Below are positions 26,122 to 35,664 of a stretch of DNA of 64,000 nucleotides, piece after piece. The DNA comes from Desulfobacteraceae bacterium. Its GTDB lineage: Bacteria; Desulfobacterota; Desulfobacteria; Desulfobacterales; Desulfococcaceae. The position numbers and the translations under genes were made by a program. Under the pieces are notes generated by a model. It searched no databases, had not been told where the DNA came from, and saw only the letters and a list, made by a program, of their open reading frames with translations. How positions within the stretch are numbered: position 1 is the first letter of the stretch; each line of letters opens with the position of its first letter. The DNA is taken from positions 1-64,000 of the forward strand of contig JAABRU010000005.1 of the NCBI GenBank assembly GCA_011390755.1, read 5' to 3'.

Positions 26122-26223
26122 GGGCCTGATAAATCAATCTTCTGTAAATCCGGAGAATCCCCATAATCCCGGTTCAGGATAAAAACGGATTACATAATCA
26201 AAAATACCGGAAAAGGAAACTCA

Positions 26224-27831
26224 ATGACATTCAAAATCGGCATGGACTTCGGCACCACCAACTCCACCGTGTCTTATATCAATGCTTCGGGCCGTCCCGA
26301 AGCCTTCCGCTTTCCCGGTCCCGAAGGAAATGAATACATCCCCAGTTGCGCGGCCTATGAAGCGGACGGAAATATTCACATCGGCAGGGCTGCACTGGAT
26401 TTTGCCGGTGATTCGGAAGTCCTCTTTTGCAGCAATCTCAAGATGATTCTCCCCCTGAAAAAAAGTGAACAGTCCGCATACGGCTGGCCTGGCAAAAAAT
26501 CCCCGGAAGAGGTGATTGCGGATTATCTCCGCCATCTTCTCAGCCTGCCGGACGGGGAAAGCGGCAGTTTCATCAGCCAGAAAGGGGAAATCAGCGGCCT
26601 GGTTCTCAGTGTTCCCCATGTCTGGGCCAAAGGCATGGATCATGCCGGACGCAGCCGTTTGCAGGATATTGTGCAGGAAAAACTGAAACGTCCCCTGATC
26701 CGGCTTATCAGTGAACCGGTGGCTGCGGCCGCATACTACGCGTGGCAGTATCAGAAGGAAAATCCCCGGCCTTTCTGCGGAAACCTGCTGATCTGCGACA
26801 TGGGCGGCGGAACCTTTGACGTGACCCTGTGCCGGGTGGAACCGGGAAAGGTGGAGGAACTCTACAATGACGGCAACGGGCGTTCTGCCATGGGCAGGGC
26901 CGGTGTGCGGTTTGACCGCCGCCTGATCTGGGAAAAACTGCGGGAAAAAGCGGAAAATATTGCCGAAGACAGCCCGGAATATTATGAAATCTACAATAAG
27001 CTCCAGGATTACAAAGCCAATCATCATCCCAAAATCACCCAAAGCATTATCAATGCTGTGGAGGAACCGGATCTCCGGGAAAAGCCCATCCTGAGAGCCG
27101 GGAAGTACACCTTTCATTATCAGGATATAAAAACCGCATTTCAGGACATTGACATAGGTATTACGGATGTCATGCAGCGGTTCCGGAAAACAGTGGATGA
27201 AAAAGGTTTTCCCATAGATGCGGTTTTTTTCTGCGGCGGGTTTGCCCAGTTTTATCCGGTGCGGCAGAGCATCTGCAAATCTTTGGGAATGAAAAACGGT
27301 GACACCCGCCTGATCCGGGATGAAAAAAAGGAAATTTCCCGCTTTGCCATTTCCTACGGTGCGGCTTTGGTGGCCAATGATCTTATCTCCGTGGAAGAAA
27401 GATACGAACACAGTATCGGCATTGAAGGATATACCCTGTGCAGTACGGGAACATCCGGGGAATTTATGCGGAAGGAATGCAGAATTCCCATTATCATCGG
27501 CGGAAAAACACTGTCCGAATATGAAAAAGTCCGCTTTGCCGAATACGAAGTCCGGGCGCATAATGAAAGCCCGGATGTCATCATCTATGCGGACCCGGAA
27601 TCCAAGAACCGGATTGTAAAGGAAAAACTTCCGGAATCCCTGAACATCCGCCTGCCCAATGCGGCCTTTCCGGGCAATCGCTGGAAAGTGGGAATGCGTA
27701 TCAACAAATCCAAAGTGGTCTATCTGGTCCTTGAAGATACGCAGGGAAACCGGGCCGAATACGAACTCGGAGACATTATCCGGAAAATCTTCGGCGGTCT
27801 GGAAATCATCACCGGAAAGGAAAACGCATGA
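26224..27831 (+). CDS. Hsp70-family ATPase (DnaK-like nucleotide-binding domain)
   Basis: A 535-aa protein. Actin-fold motifs: phosphate 1 GMDFGTTNSTVSYI (residues 5-18), LVLSVPHVWA (connect 1 region), SEPVAAAAYYAW, phosphate 2 CDMGGGTFDVTLC, and the adenosine segment FFCGGFAQFYPVRQ. The substrate-binding half is short and beta-rich and lacks the usual lid, so this is a divergent Hsp70 rather than DnaK. Its stop overlaps the next ATG as ATGA. That gene encodes a coiled-coil protein which may act as nucleotide-exchange or effector partner. Located in the accessory island, not with dnaJ/grpE. Confidence 0.9.
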   Translation: MTFKIGMDFGTTNSTVSYINASGRPEAFRFPGPEGNEYIPSCAAYEADGNIHIGRAALDFAGDSEVLFCSNLKMILPLKKSEQSAYGWPGKKSPEEVIADYLRHLLSLPDGESGSFISQKGEISGLVLSVPHVWAKGMDHAGRSRLQDIVQEKLKRPLIRLISEPVAAAAYYAWQYQKENPRPFCGNLLICDMGGGTFDVTLCRVEPGKVEELYNDGNGRSAMGRAGVRFDRRLIWEKLREKAENIAEDSPEYYEIYNKLQDYKANHHPKITQSIINAVEEPDLREKPILRAGKYTFHYQDIKTAFQDIDIGITDVMQRFRKTVDEKGFPIDAVFFCGGFAQFYPVRQSICKSLGMKNGDTRLIRDEKKEISRFAISYGAALVANDLISVEERYEHSIGIEGYTLCSTGTSGEFMRKECRIPIIIGGKTLSEYEKVRFAEYEVRAHNESPDVIIYADPESKNRIVKEKLPESLNIRLPNAAFPGNRWKVGMRINKSKVVYLVLEDTQGNRAEYELGDIIRKIFGGLEIITGKENA

Positions 27832-28868
27832 CAGAGAAAATTTTCCGGCAGATAAAAAATAACCTCTCCGATCTGGAAAATCAGGAAAACGGAGATGAGT
27901 TTGACAGGGTTTCCCTTGTTTTTTCCCTTTTACAGAATTCCCTGATCCTGCTGCATGAAATGTACGGCCCGGATGATCTGGAAAAATGGAAAAAACAGGA
28001 AGACCCGGTATCGGACCGTTTCCGTTCCAGACTGAAAAATATAATGGAATATCAGCGGGATTATCTTCAATCCCTTCCTCTTTCCCCGGATGAGGATATG
28101 ATTTCCCGTAAAATTGCGGCCTGTCAGGCAGAAATGAAGTCCCTGCTGGAACAGGAAAATTCCGTCCTGATGCAATCCCAACATCTGTTTTCCAAAGAAA
28201 AGGAAGTGCTGGAACAAAAACAGAAACTTGCAGAACTTTTCCGCAGAAAAACAGATTTGGAACAGGCCGAAAAAGAACTTTCCGGATATGATCTGAAAAA
28301 ACTGGAAAAAGAAATTGCGGAAGGGGAAGAAACCAGGAACCGGTTTCAGGAAGAATACGCCCCGCTGCTCCACAAAAAACAGGTTTTGGAAAAAGAAGTC
28401 GGCGAGTTGGATGAAAATCTGCGGAATGTGAAAGAGGCAATGGACGGTCTGGAACAGGCTTACGGAGAAGATGCCCGGCAGATATCTGAAAATCTTCCCT
28501 TATGGGTGAAAAAACTCCGGCGCAGAATCCGGGATCGGGAAGAAAAAGATGAAAAATATCTCCGGGATTTGGAACTGGAGACCGCGGAACTGAAAGAAAC
28601 AGAAGCCCGTTTACAGACGCATCTCCGGCAGATCAGTGAAATCGCTGAATCCCATGCCCGTTATCAGGAAATACTGCAACTGCATTTTGCATCTGATAAA
28701 CAGTTGGGGAAAAATCTGTCATCCTCCCTCGGTCAGATGCAGGGAGAAACAGAAAAACTCACAGGGGAAATTGAGGATAATCTGAAAAGATATGATAAGA
28801 TGCTCCGTCAAATACGGCAGAAAGCAGAGGAAGTCAGGGCGGAAATTCTTCCGTTGGGATCGAACTGA
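27828..28868 (+). CDS. coiled-coil partner of the Hsp70-like protein
   Basis: A 346-aa protein, ATGA-coupled to the Hsp70 gene. Residues about 1-80 are helical with LVFSLLQNSLILLHEMYG. Residues 95-330 form long Glu/Lys-rich coiled coils (KEKEVLEQKQKLAELFRRKTDLEQ...). GrpE-like exchange factors are also coiled-coil dimers, and coupling suggests the same complex, but I see no GrpE beta-domain. The 3' end overlaps the convergent radical-SAM gene by 35 bp. Confidence 0.75.
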   Translation: MTEKIFRQIKNNLSDLENQENGDEFDRVSLVFSLLQNSLILLHEMYGPDDLEKWKKQEDPVSDRFRSRLKNIMEYQRDYLQSLPLSPDEDMISRKIAACQAEMKSLLEQENSVLMQSQHLFSKEKEVLEQKQKLAELFRRKTDLEQAEKELSGYDLKKLEKEIAEGEETRNRFQEEYAPLLHKKQVLEKEVGELDENLRNVKEAMDGLEQAYGEDARQISENLPLWVKKLRRRIRDREEKDEKYLRDLELETAELKETEARLQTHLRQISEIAESHARYQEILQLHFASDKQLGKNLSSSLGQMQGETEKLTGEIEDNLKRYDKMLRQIRQKAEEVRAEILPLGSN

Positions 28869-29502
28869 TAAATTTTCCCCGCTGCCACTGCGACAAAGAT
28901 TCCGCACCGGGAATACCGGCCAGAAACACCTCATTTTCCAGTAAATGCAGTTCTGCATTCCGTCCCGGTCTTCCGTAATATTTTTCTGCTGCCCCTTTGT
29001 AGCGTTCTGTCAGTTCATGTACCTTCTGATTGGACGCCCCCCGGAGACTCTGCCCGTCATCCAGTTCCCGGATATAAGGCCCGTCAATGAGCAGATCCGT
29101 CTGATCCAGCAGATTGCGTACATCTTCCTTTCCTGCACGGATTTTTTCCTGAAGTTCCGCCAGGGTAAAACCGGTATAAACAATCACTCCCATATCCCGT
29201 GTTTTCCGAATCCGGTCAAGCAGTCGGGCCAGATTCCGGGCCTGCAGAAAAGGTTCCCCGCCGCTGACGGTAATGCCTTCAGCTTCCCTTACCGAAAGCA
29301 CCTGTTCTGCCAGCATTTCAATATCCGTTACAGTTCCGCGGTCCAATGCCTGTGCATCCGGTGTCATACAACCAGGACAGTTCCTCAGGCAGCCCTGCAC
29401 CCATAAGGCAAAGCGGAGATACGGGCCGAGTGCGCGGGTGCGGGGGAGAAAGGCATATATTTGAAGACTGACAGATTCTGAGACAATGCATTTAGGATTC
29501 AT
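28834..29502 (-). CDS. radical SAM 4Fe-4S activase, NrdG/PflA-like
   Basis: A 222-aa protein. A cluster motif CLRNCPGC (residues about 38-45), here CxxxCxxC, is followed by the SAM-binding GGEPFLQ (about 80-86) and a TIM-barrel continuation (GVIVYTGFTLAELQEK, LLDQTDLLIDGPYI). Family members activate glycyl-radical enzymes such as class III ribonucleotide reductase, but no such enzyme is adjacent. It lies 12 bp downstream of dppC on the same strand and converges with the Hsp70 partner gene. It may belong to the island (a modification enzyme for it) or be a late addition to the transporter operon. Confidence 0.82.
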   Translation of the reverse strand: MNPKCIVSESVSLQIYAFLPRTRALGPYLRFALWVQGCLRNCPGCMTPDAQALDRGTVTDIEMLAEQVLSVREAEGITVSGGEPFLQARNLARLLDRIRKTRDMGVIVYTGFTLAELQEKIRAGKEDVRNLLDQTDLLIDGPYIRELDDGQSLRGASNQKVHELTERYKGAAEKYYGRPGRNAELHLLENEVFLAGIPGAESLSQWQRGKFISSIPTEEFPP

Positions 29503-29514
29503 TTCAGAAAATAC

Positions 29515-30399
29515 TCAGTCTCTCAGACGCGGATCCAGGGCATCCCGCAGGCCGTCTCCGAAAAGGTTGAATCCCAGTACGGCAAAGAGGATGGCCAGGC
29601 CGGGGATGGTCATGACCCACCAGGCTCTCAGGATCAGGGAACGTCCCATGGCGATCATGGCCCCCCATTCGGGTGTGGGGGGCTGCGCGCCCAGTCCCAG
29701 AAAACTCAGGGCCGCGGCATCCAGAATAGCCGAGGCAAAACCCAGTGTCGTCTGGACAATCAGAGGCCCCAGGCAGTTGGGAAAGATCGCCAGAAAAATG
29801 ATCCGCAGATCTCCGGCCCCGATGGCTCTGGCCGCGGTGACATAATCTTTGCCGCATTCTTCCAGTACAGAACCGCGCACAATACGGGCAAAGCGGGGCA
29901 CATAAATAATACCGATGGCAATCATGGCATTGCGCAGACTGGGGCCCAGATAGGCCACCATGACAATGGCCAGCAGAATATGGGGAAAGGCCAGCACAAT
30001 ATCCATGGCCCGCATAATCAGGTTGTCGCACAGGCCCTTGTAATATCCGGCAAGAGAACCCAGCAGAGAACCGATGAAAAATGCAATCCCCACACTGGCC
30101 ACGGCCACCAGCAGGGAAATCCGCGCGCCGTAAATAATACGGGAAAGAATATCCCGCCCCAAATCATCCGTACCCAGAATATGTCTGAGCGAACCCCCTT
30201 CATACCAGACCGGCGGTTTGAGCTGATCGTAAAGGGATGCCTCCACAGGATTATGGGGACTGAGCAGGGGAGCGAAAAGGGCCGTGACCACAAAAAGAAA
30301 AATAATGAGCAGACCGGCCACGGCGGTTTTGTTGCGCCATAACAGATCCATCTGATCCGCAAAAGGATGCCGGTCTTCGGGGTTTTTGTTTTTTTTCAT
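29515..30399 (-). CDS. dipeptide/oligopeptide ABC transporter permease (DppC/OppC-like)
   Basis: 294 aa from MKKNKNPEDRHPF at 30399; the 431-aa track form runs back into dppB. N-terminal OppC-type helix (WRNKTAVAGLLIIFLFVVTALFAPLLSP), then GTDDLGRDILSRIIYGARISL and the inner-membrane permease domain with the EAA-type loop AAARAIGAGDLRIIFLAIFPN. Six transmembrane segments are expected. Its ATG shares one base with the dppB stop (TAATG), so the two are coupled. The cognate ATPases are about 12 kb further on. Confidence 0.93.
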   Translation of the reverse strand: MKKNKNPEDRHPFADQMDLLWRNKTAVAGLLIIFLFVVTALFAPLLSPHNPVEASLYDQLKPPVWYEGGSLRHILGTDDLGRDILSRIIYGARISLLVAVASVGIAFFIGSLLGSLAGYYKGLCDNLIMRAMDIVLAFPHILLAIVMVAYLGPSLRNAMIAIGIIYVPRFARIVRGSVLEECGKDYVTAARAIGAGDLRIIFLAIFPNCLGPLIVQTTLGFASAILDAAALSFLGLGAQPPTPEWGAMIAMGRSLILRAWWVMTIPGLAILFAVLGFNLFGDGLRDALDPRLRD

Positions 30400-31403
30400 T
30401 ACTGCACACTGATCCTTGGGTTTATCACTGCGTAAAGCAGATCCACCAGCAGATTGATGACAACAAAAATGGTCGCGATAAACAGGGTTCCTCCCTGAAT
30501 GACCATATAATCCCGCTGCATGACCGCGTCGAAAATCCATTTGCCCACACCGGGCCAGGCAAAAATGGTTTCTGTAAGAATGGCCCCGCCCAGCAGTACG
30601 CCGAACTGAAGACCGATGGTGGTGACAACGGGGATGAGGGCATTGCGCAAAGCATGTTTGAAAACAACGGTAAAGCGGGAAAGTCCTTTGGCTTTGGCGG
30701 TTTTGATATAATCCTGGCGCAGCACATCCAGCATACTGGAGCGGGTCATCCTGGCCACAATGGCCATGGGGATGGTGCTCAGGGTGACGGCCGGGAGAAT
30801 GATATGCCACACGGCATCTTTAAAGGCCGGCCAGTTGCGGGTGAGCATGGCATCCAGAATATAGAAACGGGTGATGAATTCCAAATCCGTGCTGATGCTC
30901 AGACGGCCGGACATGGGCAGCCAGCCCAGATGCAGAGAAAAGATGAGCATAAGCACCAGACCCAGCCAGAAGATGGGCATACTGACCCCCACCAAAGCCC
31001 CTACCATGCTGAGATAGTCAAAAAAAGAATACTGTTTGGTGGCCGAGATAATGCCGAAAATCATGCCGAAAAAACAACTGATGATCATGGCCGCGACGGA
31101 AAGTTCTATGGTGGCCGGAAAACGCTGTTTTACTTCGGTCCAGACTTTCTGACGGGTCCAGATGGTTTCTCCCAGATCACCTTTGAGCAGACGTTTGAGA
31201 AACATGCCGTACTGCACATGCAGGGGTTTGTCCAGCCCCAGATGGCTGCGGATTTCCGCAATGGCCGAATCCGTGGCCCGCTCCCCCAGCAGCAGTTCCG
31301 CAGGATCGCCGGGGGTGGCATGGAGCATGAGAAAGACAATAACGGAAACGCCCAGCAGGGTGGGAATCATAATCAGTATACGGCGGATGACATAAGGCAG
31401 CAT
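30399..31403 (-). CDS. dipeptide/oligopeptide ABC transporter permease (DppB/OppB-like)
   Basis: A 334-aa permease. Starts MLPYVIRRILIMIPTLLGVSVIVF; characteristic HATPGDPAELLLGE and LGLDKPLHVQYG; EAA loop AKGLSRFTVVFKHALRNALIPVVT; ends AVINPRISVQ. Six transmembrane segments fit the family. First gene of the dppBC unit; a 141-bp gap separates it from the sensor kinase gene on the same strand. No DppA gene is next to it. Confidence 0.93.
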   Translation of the reverse strand: MLPYVIRRILIMIPTLLGVSVIVFLMLHATPGDPAELLLGERATDSAIAEIRSHLGLDKPLHVQYGMFLKRLLKGDLGETIWTRQKVWTEVKQRFPATIELSVAAMIISCFFGMIFGIISATKQYSFFDYLSMVGALVGVSMPIFWLGLVLMLIFSLHLGWLPMSGRLSISTDLEFITRFYILDAMLTRNWPAFKDAVWHIILPAVTLSTIPMAIVARMTRSSMLDVLRQDYIKTAKAKGLSRFTVVFKHALRNALIPVVTTIGLQFGVLLGGAILTETIFAWPGVGKWIFDAVMQRDYMVIQGGTLFIATIFVVINLLVDLLYAVINPRISVQ

Positions 31404-31544
31404 ATTTTTTTCCCTCTCTTATTGCATGGTTCGGTAATTTTTTCTGATTTGCAGAGCATAAAAATATAACTGTCTGAAACCATTACATTCGGATCTTTTG
31501 TATGAGTTTTATCAGCTGCTGATTTTTTTTTTACCGGACTGCTG

Positions 31545-34500
31545 TTACGGATGAACCGGCAGAAAGATGGAAGTCCGCAGCGGAAGATGGATGATAAAAC
31601 GGCTTCCTTTTCCTTTTTCAGATTCAGCGATCATCCGGCCCTTATGATTATTGGTAATAATAAAATAGGAAACCGAAAGACCCAGACCGGTTCCGTCTCC
31701 CACCTCTTTGGTTGTGAAAAAGGGTTCAAATATCCGTTTCCGGACCTTTTCATCCATTCCCGGGCCGTTATCTTCCAATTCAATCCGCATGGCATCCTTT
31801 TCTTTCCGAAGACGCAGCCATATCCGGGGCTGCGACCGGGGCGGCTTCATTCCGGCCATGGCATGGGCCGCATTTCGGAGCAGATTTAAAACCACCTGCT
31901 CGATTTCAGTTGCTACGCAGGAAATTTCAGGCAGATCTGCAGAATAATCCCGGATAATTTCAATTTTGCGGAAATCGTATTTCTTTTTCAGATCATAATC
32001 ATGGGTTGCCAGTTCCACGGCTTTATCCAGCAGTTCCGCCAGATCAACCGGGGCGATTCTGGATTCGCTCCGGCGACTGAAAGTGAGCATGTTCTGTACA
32101 ATATCCGCGGCTTTTCTGCCGGAAATCTGAATGCCGTCCAGAAATTTGAAAATACTCCTTTTTTCCAGATATACCTGCAGTGCATTCAGATCAGTACCGC
32201 ATTCCGCAGCGGTTTCCGCATTTTTGGCTAAATCCGGAGAAAATCTTCTCCGGATATTCTGCGCACTCTGGAGAATACCGCCGAGGGGATTGTTGATTTC
32301 ATGGGCCATCCCTGCGGCCAGTCCGCCCACACTCATCATTTTTTCTGTCTGTATCATCATTTCTTCAAAGCGGACTCTTTCCGTAACATTGTCAATGCGG
32401 AGTACGGCCCCCTCCGGCCCTTCCGCACTTAAGGGATAGATAATAATATCATAATAGCGGATACCGCCGTCTTTTTCTTTTCTCACTTTTTCCCGGATCA
32501 GGGGTTTCCGTTCTTTCAGTACCTGGAAAATATCTTTGCAGCAGTCTTTGAAATCCGGCATGACTTCCGAAAAAATTTTTCCGTATGCCGCTGCACGGGG
32601 AATACCGCTCAGTTTTTCCGCTGCCGGATTGAAAACACTGATATTTCCTTTGGTATCCAGACCGATAAGGGGATAGGGGGAAGAGGTGAGGATATTGTCA
32701 AGATAATTTTTGGTTTTTTTCAGTTCCTCTTCGGCTTTTTTCCGGTCGCTGATGTCCTGGCCGATAATCAGGGCGGCGTTGCGATCTCCGAGCCGGATGG
32801 GAATCGAAACAGATTCAATGGGCACTGTGCTTCCGTCCTGTCTGAGAATTTCTATTTCAATGGACGGATTGGGTTTTAATGTATCCAGTTTTTCGGCTCT
32901 TTCCAGAATTTTTTCGCGATATGCCGGGGCTATATATTCTATCCCCGGTTTTTTTCCGAGCTCCTTCAGATCGGAGATGCCGAATAAGCGGATTCCGGCA
33001 GGATTTGTAAATACAATATATCCATCCTGAAAAATGGAAATGGCTGCGGGAGATGCCTGCACCAGTGAGCGGTATCTTTCTTCACTTTGCCGTAAAGATT
33101 CTTCGGCCTGTTTTCTGTCTGTCACATCATCATACATGGCCACAATTTCTCCGGTGGGCAGTTTGTAAACATAATTTTCCCGCCACCCGGAAATCCGCCC
33201 GTCCTGATATACACTGACCGGATGCGATTCCGGCTTTCCGCTGCGCCATACCCTTTGCAGTACATCCAGAAGACCGAAATCCTTTATAGCCGGAAATATC
33301 TCTGTTACTTTCCGGCCGATGATGTCTTCTTTTTTTAAATTTTCAATACGCTCGCCGGTGCTGTTGAAATCTTTGAAAATAAAATCCTTTCCGCCTTCTG
33401 CCGCCTCATACACTGCGACACCGCTGCTCATATTATTAAAGAGTTCCCGGTACCGGGCCTCACTGATCCGGAGGGAGTCTTCCATCTGTTTTCTGTGTGA
33501 AACATCTTCAATTACACTGATAAAATAATCCGGTTCCCCGGAATTTTTGCGAACCAGGGAGGTCCCCACATTTCCCCACATCACAGAACCGTCTTTCCGG
33601 ATATAGCGTTTCACCCTTCTTGTTTTGTCAGTTTTCCCTTCCAACACTTCCTGCATCCGTACTTTATCCGCCTCAATATCATCCGGGTGGGTAATATCCT
33701 GAAACCTGAGACCGGTAATTTCTTCAGGCGTATAACCGACTGTTTTGCAGTAACTTTCATTAGCAATGATATACCTGCCGTCGGTTTCAATATGGGCAAT
33801 CCCCAGGGCAGCGTGTTCAAAAAAGCTGCGGAAACGTTCTTCATTTTTCTGCAGGGCCGACTCAATCCGCCTGCGGTCTTCAATCATGCGATTGGCGGAT
33901 AATGCCAGTTTTTCAAATTCGCCGTAATACAGGTGCCCGGTTTCAATACGGATATGCTTTGTTGCGGCAGTTTCAAAAAAAGAGCAGAACACTTCTACAT
34001 TTTCCATAATCCGCCCCGACATATAACGGGCCGTCAGGTACACGGCAATGAGCAGGGTGCAGAGAATCGCAAGGATGCGGACAATATAGTTTTCTATATC
34101 TTCCCGGAGCACTTTTCTCTTCTGCCGAATCACAGCATCCACCTCATCAGTATAAGCACCTGCTCCGATAACCCATTGCCATTCGGGCATTCCCATGACA
34201 AAGGAAATTTTGGGGGAAAGTTCCGGATTGTCCAGTTTGTACCAGGTATAGGCCAAATATCCGCCTTCCGGTTTTCGGGCCAGTTTTATCTGTTCCTGAA
34301 TAATTTTTTTCCCCTCCGGGTCGGTCAGTTCCCAGACACTCTTCCCGCCTGCGGTAATTTTGCCGTTGGTAAAGAGAGGATCGCCGGTAAAACTGCTTCC
34401 GAAAATATAACCGCCTTTCCCGAAACGGATGCGGATCAGGCGTTCCATGGCCTCCTGCTGAATATCTTTCTGCATATCATCCAGATATTCCCCGGTTCCG

Positions 34501-35132
34501 AGAAACCAGTCATAGGGTCCAAAATGTTTTACAAAAGCGATTTTGGGATAATCCTTCCCCCCTCTGTCGGGTTTTGTCCAGAAATACTGATAAAACCCCT
34601 CCTTTTTTTCCTGTACAATCCGGATCATATCCCGGATCACATAGCGACCCTGCGTATCCTGAAGTCCGCCCAGATATTTTCCTTCCATTTCCGGCCGGTC
34701 TGCAAAAAGCTGCTCTATCCCCTCAAAATCTCCTGCAAAAAAATATCCCCGGCCCTGATTAAAGCGGATGGGGCGCAGGGCATCCTTTATCATTTTAACA
34801 ATTTCAATATCACTCCGCTTTCCTTTGTTTTCTCTATATATATTCAGTGCAATGCTGTGGGCTTCATACACTCTTTCCCGGATAAGGGCTTTGAGTCTTT
34901 TTTCTGTGGTGGAATTCATATAGCGGATATAATTCACCGTCCGTTCCACTTCATCTTTTAATCTCTCTTTCCGGGCAGCAATATATTCTTTTCTCAGCTG
35001 CGCCGTATGCCGGGAAAATCTGCTGTATTCATGGGAAATCCAGAAATATGCAAAGACCGTTACCGAAAAAAAGGTGAACAGGGTCATATTTATCAGAAAA
35101 ATCCGGCTGAGGGTCTTGCGTTTTTCAGACAT
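31545..35132 (-). CDS. hybrid-free multi-PAS Cache sensor histidine kinase
   Basis: A 1195-aa membrane sensor. TM1 at about residues 10-30; a large extracytoplasmic double Cache region (residues about 35-345, with two DPxxW/FxxGTGEYLDD-like ends: FLGTGEYLDDMQ and VIGAGAYTDEVD); TM2 at about 352-372. Four PAS modules follow (about 430, 555, 685 and 810 onward), then HisKA with phospho-acceptor AAGMAHEINNPLGG and HATPase_c with NLLRNAAHAM, DNGPGMDE, FEPFFTTK and GTGLGLSVSYF. No receiver domain. It senses a small extracellular ligand and phosphorylates a separate response regulator; the single-domain regulator at 41200 is the only candidate nearby. Confidence 0.93.
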   Translation of the reverse strand: MSEKRKTLSRIFLINMTLFTFFSVTVFAYFWISHEYSRFSRHTAQLRKEYIAARKERLKDEVERTVNYIRYMNSTTEKRLKALIRERVYEAHSIALNIYRENKGKRSDIEIVKMIKDALRPIRFNQGRGYFFAGDFEGIEQLFADRPEMEGKYLGGLQDTQGRYVIRDMIRIVQEKKEGFYQYFWTKPDRGGKDYPKIAFVKHFGPYDWFLGTGEYLDDMQKDIQQEAMERLIRIRFGKGGYIFGSSFTGDPLFTNGKITAGGKSVWELTDPEGKKIIQEQIKLARKPEGGYLAYTWYKLDNPELSPKISFVMGMPEWQWVIGAGAYTDEVDAVIRQKRKVLREDIENYIVRILAILCTLLIAVYLTARYMSGRIMENVEVFCSFFETAATKHIRIETGHLYYGEFEKLALSANRMIEDRRRIESALQKNEERFRSFFEHAALGIAHIETDGRYIIANESYCKTVGYTPEEITGLRFQDITHPDDIEADKVRMQEVLEGKTDKTRRVKRYIRKDGSVMWGNVGTSLVRKNSGEPDYFISVIEDVSHRKQMEDSLRISEARYRELFNNMSSGVAVYEAAEGGKDFIFKDFNSTGERIENLKKEDIIGRKVTEIFPAIKDFGLLDVLQRVWRSGKPESHPVSVYQDGRISGWRENYVYKLPTGEIVAMYDDVTDRKQAEESLRQSEERYRSLVQASPAAISIFQDGYIVFTNPAGIRLFGISDLKELGKKPGIEYIAPAYREKILERAEKLDTLKPNPSIEIEILRQDGSTVPIESVSIPIRLGDRNAALIIGQDISDRKKAEEELKKTKNYLDNILTSSPYPLIGLDTKGNISVFNPAAEKLSGIPRAAAYGKIFSEVMPDFKDCCKDIFQVLKERKPLIREKVRKEKDGGIRYYDIIIYPLSAEGPEGAVLRIDNVTERVRFEEMMIQTEKMMSVGGLAAGMAHEINNPLGGILQSAQNIRRRFSPDLAKNAETAAECGTDLNALQVYLEKRSIFKFLDGIQISGRKAADIVQNMLTFSRRSESRIAPVDLAELLDKAVELATHDYDLKKKYDFRKIEIIRDYSADLPEISCVATEIEQVVLNLLRNAAHAMAGMKPPRSQPRIWLRLRKEKDAMRIELEDNGPGMDEKVRKRIFEPFFTTKEVGDGTGLGLSVSYFIITNNHKGRMIAESEKGKGSRFIIHLPLRTSIFLPVHP

Positions 35133-35293
35133 TTTTTTCCTTCCCGATGCAGTCAGGGAAATAAGTCATTATCGAACCATTGCTCAAAAAACAGCACTGA
35201 ATCTAATGCTGGCAGTGGGTCAAACCGCCTGATTTGAAATTCCCCTCCCCCGGCAGTCAAATACTGCTGACGTAAGGTCGGAGGAGCCCGCAG

Positions 35294-35366
35294 GTCGGGT
35301 TAGGCGCTAACCCGACACATCACAGCCCGTAGTGGGAATGTCGGGTTACGCTATCGCTAACCCGAC
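35294..35366. repeat. pair of gtcgggtta/taacccgac hairpins
   Basis: Two palindromes: gtcgggtta (35294-35302) with taacccgac (35308-35316), and gtcgggtta (35340-35348) with taacccgac (35358-35366). The same element occurs singly near 973 and, as aacccaac, near 59980-60025. It is a dispersed intergenic repeat upstream of the 61-bp array. Confidence 0.8.
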
Positions 35367-35384
35367 CTACATGCTGAAAAGAAC

Positions 35385-35655
35385 ATACGGCACGCGGGCG
35401 CGGGAAAAAGATTCGTGAACATTCGTGAAATTCGTGGCTGCCCCCATACGGCACGCGGACGCGGAAAAAAGATTCGTGAACATTCGTGAAATTCGTGGCT
35501 GCCCCCATACGGCACGCGGGCGCGGAAAAAAGATTCGTGAACATTCGTGAAATTCGTGGCTGCCCACATACGGCACGCGGGCGCGGAAAAAAGGATTACA
35601 ATCTTCCGAGGTTGTTATAAACAGATACATACGGCACGCGGGCGCGGAAAAAAGA
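35385..35655. repeat. 61-bp tandem repeat array
   Basis: The core atacggcacgcgggcgcgg starts at 35385, 35446, 35507, 35568 and 35629, exactly 61 bp apart. The first three units carry gattcgtgaacattcgtg plus aaattcgtggctg. The fourth keeps the length but has unrelated interior sequence, and the fifth is partial and abuts the stop of the wHTH gene. ORFs listed here (35320..35690) are repeat artefacts. Confidence 0.93.
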
Positions 35656-35664
35656 ATATCAGAA

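Noticed and set aside
26221-28440. 739-aa minus-strand ORF opposite the Hsp70 and coiled-coil genes
   Set aside because: Phe/His/Gly-rich shadow of two well-supported plus-strand genes with clear motifs.
33933-34961. 342-aa plus-strand ORF opposite the sensor kinase
   Set aside because: Shadow of the Cache region of the kinase; low-complexity composition.
35385-35655. Possible CRISPR array
   Set aside because: Interiors of the first three units are near-identical rather than unique spacers, and there are no cas genes.
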